Shown here: in pieces, positions 34,990 through 45,130 of the stretch
How positions within the stretch are numbered: position 1 is the first letter of the stretch
How the letters are laid out: each line of letters starts with the position of its first letter
Assembly (NCBI GenBank): GCA_944472155.2
Contig: OX235273.1
Location: forward strand, 83,570,793 to 83,634,792
Source: Trichobilharzia szidati
Taxonomy: Eukaryota > Platyhelminthes > Trematoda > Strigeidida > Schistosomatidae
Length of the DNA: 64,000 bases
Direction of reading: 5' to 3'
Position numbers and translations under genes: made by a program
Notes under the pieces: model-generated
What the model was told of the DNA's origin: nothing
Databases searched by the model: none
What the model saw: the letters and a program-made list of their open reading frames with translations, nothing else

Positions 34990-35640
34990 TCTGAATATTG
35001 TGTGAACATTTTGCACTCAATGAAGCTGTTATTATTATTATGTTAGGCGGATGTCTCAGTGTCTGAAATACCAGAATTTTGACTTGTGAGACTTAATTGC
35101 CTATTTGGGATAATGTTCAGACCCCATCGCTTTTATTATCAGCTGTGAATAGTGAATTCATGAGACTCAGATCTACGTTTCCCTGTTTCATTTTACTGGC
35201 AATGATCACAGTTTCAAGATGAGAGGATCACAAATCTGAACAATAATGTCAAATCTGGAAGGAAATCATGGAGATGAAGACGGATGATGAATGAGCAAGA
35301 CTGTGTGATTATGAAAATGTGTGAATGGCTACAATCTTGTGACTGCCCATGACACAAGCATTCATTTATTCATCTGGTTCTTGAGAGAGAAACATCACTA
35401 GTGTTGCTTGCATTCGGAGAACGGGAGACAGACACACAAAAAGCTGGCAGCATGTTTTAGCAATTGTCAAAGGAAAATTCAGCACTTAGAGGATTCCGGC
35501 AATAAACATTGACAGTCAAAAAGCAGGCATGTACGAAAATGAAAAGTTTTGCACTAAACAGATTTTGTAAACATTTATGCACAATGAAGCTGGTATTTTT
35601 ATTAAGCTATGTGGATGTATCAGCTGGCTAATTCATTCAA
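34990..35640. repeat. Short direct repeat pair around 500 bp
   Basis: 34998-35060 and 35565-35640 share the order AACATTT-GCAC-AATGAAGCTG-TATT-TTATTA-GGATGT-TCAG. It could be terminal repeats of a small element or an old tandem duplication. No coding capacity between them. Confidence 0.35.
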
Positions 35641-35771
35641 GTCTGATTTGAAAGTCAATATACCGTATACTTGTCACAAGAGGAAATAATATTCGACTTC
35701 CACTTATTCCTTACAATTGAACAATAGGCAACGAAACACAAAACATCGAAGAAAGGTGACACCCGACACGG

Positions 35772-37659
35772 CTGAAAAATATATCAGTGACTTCTGCAAA
35801 CGCCTGATTGCGAATAACTAAAGAGTTTATCTAAAATCACTGTCGCTTCGAATCATACGAACACACTACCTGTATTGTATCCATGCTCCAAAATCCATAG
35901 AAAGTACTGTCCATATAATCGACTTCAAAACTTGTGCCATTCCGCTGATAAGTAGATGACTTTGAACTGTCATAAAATCGAATGAACCAACAGGGAATGT
36001 CCAGAAACCAACATTTTCTTGATGGAAACCAGGTGTCGGTTGATCCTGTGTCGAAGAGTACACGAAACGTTTGTGGTGGAGTTCCTACAAGCACTTCTCC
36101 GTAGTACTGAATCTTAAAAGAACATTATGATTATAACGTGACTAAATATCATCGTGCCCATTAGAAAAAGGCAAATATTTGCGAAATGAAAGGGGTTGAG
36201 AGGAAGTTGGAGTCGTTCTGTCATTCGTGGATAAAGTGAGAGAAGCTAAATTCGTTCTATCCAATTATTTTTCATAAAATAGTCAGTCACTCAAAATGTA
36301 CCACAGCTCCACCATTACATCCAATACGTTTTTAGTTACAGTGACTATCGTTTAACGCGGTAAACGAGACTGTAACTGCTCTTCATAAATATTCATTGGG
36401 ACATTCACTATCTTACAAAAGTGTAGTGTCATATGACGTTTGGTGCTTAGAAGCACACTAACTATAAATGTTCAGTATTTCATCGTCTACATTCCACTGA
36501 ACACTATCCAATTTACTAGATTGCTTTGTGGATTTATCCAAAAGTATGGCAAAGGGAGGGGTGAGGAAACGAAACATCCAACTGTTGGGAGAAGAAAGTG
36601 TTCATTTGTCTCCCATTCAGAGGAGAAGCAGTATGACAAATGATTGACAAGAGAAGGGAAGGGGGAATGAAAATGCATCCTTCGGGCAGCTAAGTTGCTA
36701 TCGCTATTCAGCACCGTAAGCAAATCTAAACTCGATTTCTATAAGGTTTTTCGAGATAATTCCAATAGACGTTTGCCTTGACTGAGGCAAGTATTCAGAG
36801 GTTCGATCATCAGACGCCTTGTGGATTCGGTTCATTTCGTCCAAATTTCCAAATCCTTCATAATAATAAGCATAGAAAGGACAACAAATTTAGTACGATT
36901 TGCTGAAGCGATTGCATCAAGCGTTTGCAATCAGTTTTAAGCAAACAGAAAAAAGAGAGTGTAATCGACCTGTCACTCTCTCGCTTACTGCATTCTGATT
37001 GCATTGATTAGTCATTCGTTCTAGTGGTTTCAGCTCACTGATCAAGTTTCCAATTTTATGAACTATTACTTTCTTGAGTTACTATTTAGACCTACAAGCC
37101 AACACTGCATATTAGAATTTTCTGCTTTCTATCTTCTTCCCCACCCCCGAACCACCTCCTTTTCTATTTTGAAAGCGTATAAACTGATGGTAACTTAAAC
37201 TAAAGCCAATTAAAATGCTTACATTTGTAGGATGCGTTGATTTTAGGATGTTTTCTCTACTACCATTCAAACAGTGAAGTTCTTGTTATTGTCATTATTC
37301 ATCAACACTGCGATTTCAGAGAGATTTCTGCTGATAAATACCTGTGAAGTAGAATGATGACATAATTTCATACTACGAATCTCGTCTCTCCTACATTCTT
37401 TATCGAAATTTATCAAGGAAACCAAATGTATGAAAAGTGACATTTAACCTGTCACACTTACATTTTGATAATTGTACAGGTGTTCTGATGTTGGTGTAGC
37501 TCCGCCATTCAGTAAATTTGCCCAGCTTCTTTGTAATAGCCTGAACAGTTTTCGATATGGATTTAGCATTGAACTGATTCCAGTCACTGGATGCAATGGT
37601 ATTTTGATAATCTCAGCATTAACTGGATATAAACAGATGAGAAATATGATCAGGTTCAT
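35772..37659 (-). pseudogene. 5'-partial cathepsin D-like protease copy (locus C)
   Basis: Minus-strand exon 1 (37462-37659, signal peptide and propeptide, almost identical to gene A) and exon 2 (35870-36112, [17 protein letters not shown], flap Tyr in VDYMD) have intact splice sites and the family's exact exon lengths. Exon 3 starts correctly at 35830 ([18 protein letters not shown]), but homology ends near 35772 and the frame then runs into unrelated sequence and a stop. No exon 4-6 was found downstream to about 29 kb. The C-terminal lobe with the second catalytic Asp is absent, so no protease can be made. The junction could be a deletion or an insertion breakpoint. A short secreted N-terminal product is conceivable. 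Confidence 0.85.
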
Positions 37660-38045
37660 TGCAGTGAATATTATAAGGAGAATCAAATTCGTCGATGATG
37701 TCTTTCTATTTAAATATACACACTTTTATATATATTGACATGCTCGTGATGATGAAATTTCTGATTGGTGATCACCATGGTTTTGATTGTTGTTGCTATA
37801 TTGTTACACGGTATTTCCTTAAATCCTGGCAAATATAAGCATGTTATATATGTCCAAACCAAGTTCACTTTTAACGGTTTGAAATAATTATGCTTTATTA
37901 ATAACAAAATATATGCTATAAATGTATGACTGACTTGTTTGAAAAGAAATTTAGTTTGCATAATTCCAAAATTCCCTCTGAATATTTTAAAAAAAGTATA
38001 TTTGAGCGAACAGATATTTCCAATAAATTCGTCTTCAAGCTTTTC
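37660..38045 (-). promoter_or_regulatory. Promoter block of protease locus C
   Basis: The minus strand carries, in order, GACGAATTTATTGG, GGGAATTTTGGAATTATG, CCAATCAGAAATTTC, a TATATATAAAA box and TAGAAAGACATC just before exon 1. It is the closest match to the orphan copy at 61299-61622, apart from an extra roughly 45-bp segment near 37850-37895. Confidence 0.55.
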
Positions 38046-38149
38046 ACTTAGAAATTAGTAAATATGGCCTGTCATTCGATGGCCTCCTCAGCCTATGCCC
38101 ATTCCACCTACATTTTCTTCTGCATATTTATTTAGCAATTGGCTCTCGG

Positions 38150-38800
38150 CTGGTTTGTTGACAGAGTTTCTTGCTGCTAATTCTTTCTGACCGGCCATTA
38201 GATCTTCAGTAGGCAGCCAGCGAAGGCAGCTGTTGATAAAATTCTGCTACCTGTTGGAAATGCAGTATAAGTTTCTGACCTGTATATAAGAACTGACTGA
38301 CTTGCTATTGGTGCTGTAAATCCTAGTCTTGTTCTTTATGCTGGCTGAGTGCAGAAGATTCCCAAGCTGATTTCAGATTGATGGAGGCGTATGTTACCAT
38401 TTCGACTAGTTTTGTCGTCTTCATCCGTTCTGAATGCCTGTGGCTGAAACAATGCTTACCGTCTAGATAAGTGAAGGAAGTAACCCCTTTCAAATTCTCC
38501 TCAAGGCTGGTTATTGGTGCCAATTATTGTTGCTGTCTGTTGGTTATCTGCATCACCTCCATCTTCTCTATGTTCACCTTGAGTGCCATCTTCTATGACT
38601 GCCAGTCTGTTGGTTTTCGCCTGCAAGTGTTCGATTTTGTGTAACATTAAACATGAACCATTAGCGAAATCCAGATCTTCCACAGTCTTCCGATCGGTGA
38701 AGCCTATTCCTGTCTTCTTGCTCCCCATCTACAGTGTGTCCCATAACAATTAGATATATCATCGGTGATAATGAGCCATCTTGCATTACTTCTGTACTCA
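38150..38800 (-). pseudogene. RTE-like LINE relic
   Basis: Minus-strand fragments in several frames: DGSLSPMIYLIV, VEDLDFANG (FADD lost), and SAWESSALSQHKEQD. They correspond in order to the RQGCLLSPMIFLI, LEDLDFADD and IW-STALS-K-K-R segments of the RTE-like copy at 62465-64000. Frameshifts and stops throughout. Confidence 0.6.
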
Positions 38801-38839
38801 CCACAAAGTTCAGACGTGTTCTACTTAATGTTCGGTGGG

Positions 38840-39060
38840 TTTATTTAATAAAACACAGTGACACCTTTATAGTAATTGGATGACATTTCCAGCGCATATT
38901 CTTGCTTGTAATCGTATCACTGTATTCACATAACATTCTAACTTGCCTTATATTGTCTTATCCATGACAGTTTTTCATGTATCTAGCATAGATAATGCAT
39001 CATCTCGACTGCACATGTTTCATTTTGATTCGATGAACAAAGCTAGGTTTAAAAATAGGG
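38840..39060 (+). repeat. Unknown repeat pair, copy 2
   Basis: Direct match to 20700-20940 over the same landmarks, with substitutions. Confidence 0.5.
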
Positions 39061-39184
39061 GTTAACCTCCGAATCCTTGTTTATCGAATCACAACAAAAC
39101 GCATGCCACCGAAGAGATAATTATGACGATGTTTAATTCAGATATATGAAAAACAAGAAAAATATGGAATTATGTGCCACAGCA

Positions 39185-39420
39185 ACAACTTGTGAGAAGC
39201 AGCAGGCAAGATAGGACTTCAGATGAAAGCAAAGAAGACAGAACTGATAGGAATACACGAAGAACAACAAACATCAATCACCACCACTGAGAGAAATCTG
39301 ACGGAATTCGTCTTTTTCACTCACATGATCTAAGCAACATCGTTTCAGCAAAAGGCAGGCAGCGAAGTTGAAGATGTCGATACCGTCAAGAACCTAGTAG
39401 GGTAAGGGAAGCAGGCGTTT
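39185..39420 (+). pseudogene. RTE-like LINE relic
   Basis: Plus-strand words KIGLQMKAKKTELIGI, EEQQTSITTTERNL and FVFFTHM correspond to the KIGLQANIEKTEVMKI, Q-Q-T-I-RNL and FTYLG stretch of the copy at 62465-64000. Stop codons interrupt it. Orientation is opposite to the relic just upstream. Confidence 0.5.
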
Positions 39421-39834
39421 GCTTCTGTGTTCAGATCTGCAGTATCCTACACAAAGTGAATCATTAGACTTTTGTCCCTAATTCCATTTCAGTATGTGTT
39501 TCTATATGATTCGGAGATTTAGGTTCGCTTTACCGGAGGCATTCCGAACACTCTGCCACACACTTTTATCAACGAATGCGTGTATTAAAGAAGAGATGAA
39601 TGGTTGGAAATGGTGGGCGATAAGTGACTCTAGGAGTTCGGTAAACTAGCCATGAACAAAATATACAGGAACCGCCAAACTCTGAGGAGATCCTTGAGAG
39701 ACGTCACATTGCCATTGAATGGAACTTAAATGAATACTAGTGTGTAGTTGATGAGTCACTGAGATGTGATGGCAGAGAGTAGAGTGCGATTGAGTCATGC
39801 ACGTAAAGGAGTGAATAATGAAAATTACAACTTG

Positions 39835-40650
39835 ACTTAATTGTCTAACAGTAACCTTTTACTCATCTTACTTATGATTTTAAGAATTTGTTTTTCTTTT
39901 TAGGCGTAAATTTATTTCACTTGACTTTGTACTTATCATTCTGCAGATCATACCACAAATAAATTACAAGTTATAACATTAACAAAAACATGATTCATTT
40001 CAAAATTTCACGTATTTTGAACTTCGTCATACATGTTTGAATAATTCATTGAATCTATATTCCATCTCTAATGTTTTTGAATTTGGTGTTTGAAGTATAA
40101 TATGTATCGAAATGTGTCCTTATTTACATTATCAGATAACACTCTTAAAACAATAATTCTGTTTAATAAATTAGAATAGCGTTACTAGAAGACGAAGTTC
40201 ATCTTGAGAAATGTGATGAATATGCAAAACAGTTTTCGAACAGTTTGTTTACACAACTATCTACCATTTCACTTTATACAAAAATGTAGAAATATACTGT
40301 CAAATAGAGCAAACAAAATGACGACTATATAAGTTGATTATAACGGGCACATTGAGGGTGGTAATTGACACTTATCTTCATAAAATGATCCGTTATTTTT
40401 CACCGTAGTAGCTAACTACTTTTTGGTGTTTCTGAGAGGTTAAGGAAAACGTCAGTGGAAATCCTGCATGAATTACAAACAGAAATAAAATATACTGAAC
40501 TGTATGTCAGATGAAGAATTGATATACCGTGAAACCTGATTTGTATAATCTTGCCTATTCCGAAAAGTTCATTGACAAATAGCGTTTTGAAATGATTATT
40601 GAAAGATTGATGCTTGAAGAGAAGAATATTATTTACAATATAAATATGCT
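39835..40650 (+). repeat. Interspersed repeat family C, copy 3
   Basis: Matches copies 1 and 2. It begins with ACTTGACTTAATTGTCTAACAG-like sequence, also found at the gag-proximal edge of copy 1, so the family is longer than copy 2 alone shows. Confidence 0.7.
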
Positions 40651-40665
40651 GGGCATATACACAAA

Positions 40666-40809
40666 ATTTTGATATGGTTGTGTTCTCTGAGCTGGATAGT
40701 TAATTTGCGAATCTTCAAATTGAAGTATGTGCTGAAGATGTCGCCTAGTAGGGCGATGAAAGCTTCGCAAATTAACTATCCAGCTCAGAGAACACAACCA
40801 TATCAAAAT
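40666..40809 (+). repeat. 46-bp perfect inverted repeat enclosing a hammerhead-like loop
   Basis: 40666-40711 and 40764-40809 are exact reverse complements (46 nt). The 52-nt loop holds CTGAAGA, a stem TCGCC/GGGCGA and GAAAGC, the order of a hammerhead core (CUGANGA, stem II, GAAA), with the long repeat in the place of stem III. The 10.1/11.1 pair of stem II is not canonical. A related, decayed motif (CTGTAGA ... ATGAAAG) follows the Penelope-like relic near 44405-44435, and Penelope-like elements are known to carry hammerheads. Confidence 0.6.
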
Positions 40810-43800
40810 CATCCACCTGAGCTACACAAAATTTTAAATAAAAGGTTAGGAGTTCAAGAAAAGAAATGAAAGAGATCTGTCATAAATCTGCTACAAATCA
40901 GATCATGAAAATACTCTGGAAGTCACATTACATAAATCAAAATAAAAGGAATACGCCTCTAGTTAAAGATTCTTGCTACCTGCTCATATGTCTGTTGATG
41001 AGGAATTGACAAGAACAACAAAGGAATATTTAGGTAGTGTCTTATTATTAAATCCTATGAACTTGGCTTCACAGGAGCATTTCCAGGGACCTTTAGCAAA
41101 TCTAATCCAACAGTACAGCTTTAATGATAATTTACAGAAACAGCACTCTTTGCTGACCTATATCTTTCCAATATGTGTAACTTTCTCACTGATGTTTACG
41201 AACACTTTCCAGATGATTGGAGTTTTAAAACTGTGAAAAAGTATTCACATGTCAAGTAAGTTGAGTAGTAAGTTGTTACTAAATAAACACTGTGGTTGAT
41301 GAAACCGTGTCAAAACATGTGAATTTTAATCAATTTACCACTCACAAAAGAGTGGGTTTGAGATAAATTTCATGTCGCTTTGACGTAACGTGAATGCTGG
41401 TGTGATCCAAGAGGTGGAATGTACGAACGCATACTAACAGACGGCATTTACAAGGTAGCACTGAAATATTCAAAGTTGGATGAAGCATTCTAAGGTTGAC
41501 AGTATCCTCTGTAGGGGAATTTCTAGCGAGCTCAGTAACAGAACAGGTATTTGAATAAAAATCCAAGTTAATGAGATGATAGAATAACAGTGTGTTATAA
41601 AAAATACAGAATTAGTTATTTGAATTATTCAGTTACTTAGTTATACAGTTAAAGTTCACTACTACAAATTATTAATATAATCCACAATAGTGTTCACTGC
41701 TGAAGACGTGTCTACTGGTAGTGCTGTGCACTGGTTGTAGAAAAGTCTTCGGATGAAGATAAAATGTTCCTGCGAAATCCAAAGTATACAACACGTTTTG
41801 TAGTGAAACAAGTAGACAGTATAGACTAGCGAGAATATGAAGCAGCGGGAAGCACAATGCATTTTTTCTTTTTTTGATTGTACGCGGCAGTTATGTATAT
41901 TTCACTATGAATCGTTTTAAACAAAAGTTGCGTACAATGTTTCTATTTTTAACATCTAACAACAAAAAATGTACAATCGTATTGTTACAGACTCCATAGC
42001 TCTGTCATAATTCCTTCAAAGCCATATTCCACTTTGCATGACTTTTGCAAGAGCAAATATATTGAAAGAACAGAAATACAGATTTGTTACCGTATTGGGA
42101 TTTCTTTGTGGCTGAAAATAGTGCAAAATTGCATTCTCTCAATACATGGTAGTTAGTAGCAATGGATATGCTGCTCTTAAATCATTTGGAATTATTCACA
42201 TACATATAAATCCTACTTGATCGGTAACTACTGAACGTTGAAACTTGAGCTCATGCATTCCGAAAGTGGCTGTTGTTACTCCTCCTCTACCATTTTCTAT
42301 GTGGTAATCAATCTAATCTTTAGAATTTCGTTTCATTTGACACTCTTAATGTATACCTCTCTATATTACTCCTCACTCATGCTCCTGTCCTTAATATTTG
42401 ACTGCTACTCACCCTATTTCGATCGCATGGCTGCACATTGACTTCAGAGATGCTTAGGATTTTTCACCTCTCATTTATATGCAACAAATTTGTCAACTTT
42501 AGGGTATTTAAGTATTTTTATAATTAAACCAATAAGACTACTAACACTTGTAATTTTATATATATTCTACTCTTAATGTATTAGATTTGAATGATATTTG
42601 GTTGTGTTTTCAAGTGAAATAGTCAAAGAATTTGATCAATTTTGATAGTGATATTGGAATTGTTCTGATACTATTGTGGTTAACAGAGTTAAAGTTGAAG
42701 TACGTAAAATACTAGAGAACAATTTTCCTGGTGACAGTGAAATCATGCGAGTTCTCTTCTTCCTATAATGGTCGACTAGCCTACAGATTTTATTCATCAG
42801 ACAGGCTCCAACCAAACGAATTGGAGTGGCACTTGCCAAAAATATTGACTTCACGATGCAGTGCTTTAAATGTATTAGTCAACCGATTTGTGGCTTAATT
42901 TCTTTGGGGAATGAACGTGTCGAATGCTAGAGATATTCGCGTTTGAATCGTGTAATTCTTTCACATTCTATGCACTATGTTTACTATTCAGTGTTTGAAT
43001 TTGATAGGTAGAAACATATCTTCAGGAAAACTGTTAGAGGCTTTCCCATTAGCTCATACACTGAGCAATTGTAATGGGATGATTAGTTTTGCATTCACCT
43101 TCAAGCTTAAGTTTTCATGGACGAAACATTTGATATCCACTTCAAAATGCTCTTCGGTTGAAGTATACACAAAGGTTGTGTGAGGCGTTTATGAGACATA
43201 TGAAGCTCTTCCATAGTAGTAAACTGGAGAAATTAAACAGAATGGTTTCGAAACTATGTTTCTACAAGTCCAAGTCTCACCTGGAATGGACAAATGGACT
43301 TCTAAATAAATGTAGTCATAAGAATGAGTGCGGGGTTAGTTGACACAGAAGAAATATCTCATCTGCTACCTAAAAACGTTGCATTGCCTATAAACGTAAA
43401 TGTTTTCTTTCGTTATATTACTGAATACAAATGTAGGAGACAGATAAGAGTTGAAGCATGTTGACACTGCTAGGTCCAGATTTTCATAACGAAGGTGGTT
43501 TCATAGGAGATTCAGAAGTTCAGTGTATCAGAATGTAATGCATTACTGATTAATTGAACAAATTCAAATCTTTTTGGGTCGACACACTTCGATGAAGTAC
43601 TGATTGAATGATTAGAAGAAGATAATAGGACTACATCTGAGCTATTGTGGGGGATTTTGAGGCATGTAACTAGAAGTCCCAAAGACTGATTCTTAACATT
43701 CTAACACGTACAACCATCCAACATGCACATCAAGTAATAACAAATATTGATTTTTAGATCGGTTCGTTTTTCCTTCTGAATAACGTTTACTCCTTTCAAA

Positions 43801-43860
43801 CCTAATCTTGTTTCACTTGAAATCACTGGCTGAAAAAGGTAATGACTTTATGTGTGGAAT
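40810..43860. other. No gene recognised
   Basis: Short frames only, none with a recognisable domain. 43095-43260 resembles 32740-32900. Confidence 0.4.
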
Positions 43861-43959
43861 ATGTCTTCTACTTCAAAATGGAGCAGCTTCACTCCATACT
43901 GTGTAAATCAAAAGGTGACAGTACTAGATGGTCAAACAAACTTCAACTGTAAAATAGAT

Positions 43960-44240
43960 TGCATGAACTAAATAGGCCAGAGAGGCCATCCTACTCATCT
44001 TCACATACATGAATACAAGCTAGTAATCCGAAGATGTGACAAACACTCGTTCATATCAATTCACGCAGACGACTACCGACACAAAATCGACTGGGGTGAT
44101 GCAAATATATTAGAGAAAGGAGACATTAAGTATTCCAGAGAATCCCTGGGGTTCCCAAAGACAAATCAGTTTCCAGTTAGTCGACATGTTGATATGGATG
44201 CAATCTACCAAGCAATGAATAATAAATAGGTGACAGGAGA
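43960..44240 (+). pseudogene. Penelope-like retroelement relic, C-terminal endonuclease part
   Basis: One plus-strand frame (about 44044-44229) reads ISIHADDYRHKIDWGDANI, then ILEKGDIKYSRESL, then SRHVDMDAIYQAM and a stop. The HRIDW, REFLEAW and NRHID-DP-Y landmarks follow the GIY-YIG domain at the C-terminus of Penelope-like elements; this is from family memory and was not searched. Upstream, NRPERPSYSSSHT lies in another frame, so the copy is broken. The reverse transcriptase is absent. Confidence 0.45.
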
Positions 44241-44984
44241 GAAGGGTCAAAAATAGGGATGACAAGAAGACCAGTTTCCATGCAGGCGAGTACAATCATA
44301 GGGAAATCTACGACAGCAGCCAGTTGCAGTAGTCACCAGGAGAGACAAATACTTCATTCATGAGGAATTTCATAAACTCACTTCACTTGGACTTAACTCT
44401 GTAGATATTGTCTGAAAGGGTAATGAAAGTTTCGCAGTTAAACCATCAAACCTAGATACCTTCTGATTTGATAAGGTAACCATTCATGCTAGAACTATGG
44501 GATAAGTAATTCATGAGAATGGTTTTAACAGATTTGTAGTGGATATCATTTTCAAGTCCGGAAACAACTGACGCTAAATTTATTAGTTATCATGCACTGG
44601 CTCAAACAAGTGCGTTCCGCAGTTAATTTTTTCACCATTCTAGATTGATTTGTGCACAGATCAATGATGAAGCCACCTTAATGTTCAGTGAAATGTATTT
44701 AGGCATAGTCACTCTAATCTTACATATGCAATTTCAAACCCGGAACTACATTTACGATATTTCTGCAATTACTAAATGGACTTGAAGGAACATGATTCGT
44801 ACAAATATGCGTTGAAAAACAATTCGTTATCACACTAAATCTTCTTTGGTTAGCTTTGTTTTGAAACCATAGCAGATGTGCTATTACCTCTGTTATTTGG
44901 TTTAGTGATCTTCATTGTTATTTTGACCTTGAATATGTCCTTTTAACTTGACGTCACCTATTAATTCTTTATTGATTTCATATA

Positions 44985-45085
44985 TATTCCTATGACAAGT
45001 CTGTGTGTGCTGAATCAGATTGTTCAAAATGTGTTGCGCAAATACATTTCATAAGTCAGATAAATTACGTCTTATTATTGTTTTG
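44985..45085. repeat. Partial end of foldback family B next to gene B
   Basis: ATGACAAGTCTGTGTGTG, GATTGTTCAAAATGTG, GCGCAAATACATTTC and AGATAAATTACGTCTT match the terminal part of 47515-48194 and 3974-4568. It lies just beyond the stop codon and polyadenylation signal of gene B. Confidence 0.6.
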
Positions 45086-45087
45086 TC

Positions 45088-45093
45088 TTTATT
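45088..45093 (-). terminator. Polyadenylation signal AATAAA of gene B
   Basis: AATAAA on the minus strand about 40 nt after the stop codon at 45131-45133. Confidence 0.55.
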
Positions 45094-45130
45094 TATGATC
45101 AGTTATTAACTGGTTTCATTATAGTGAGAT

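Noticed and set aside
35772..37659. Locus C as a complete gene with exons 3-6 further downstream
   Set aside because: No exon 4, 5 or 6 motif (GGEMV, TGTS, GDVF) was found on the minus strand between 28.9 and 35.77 kb.
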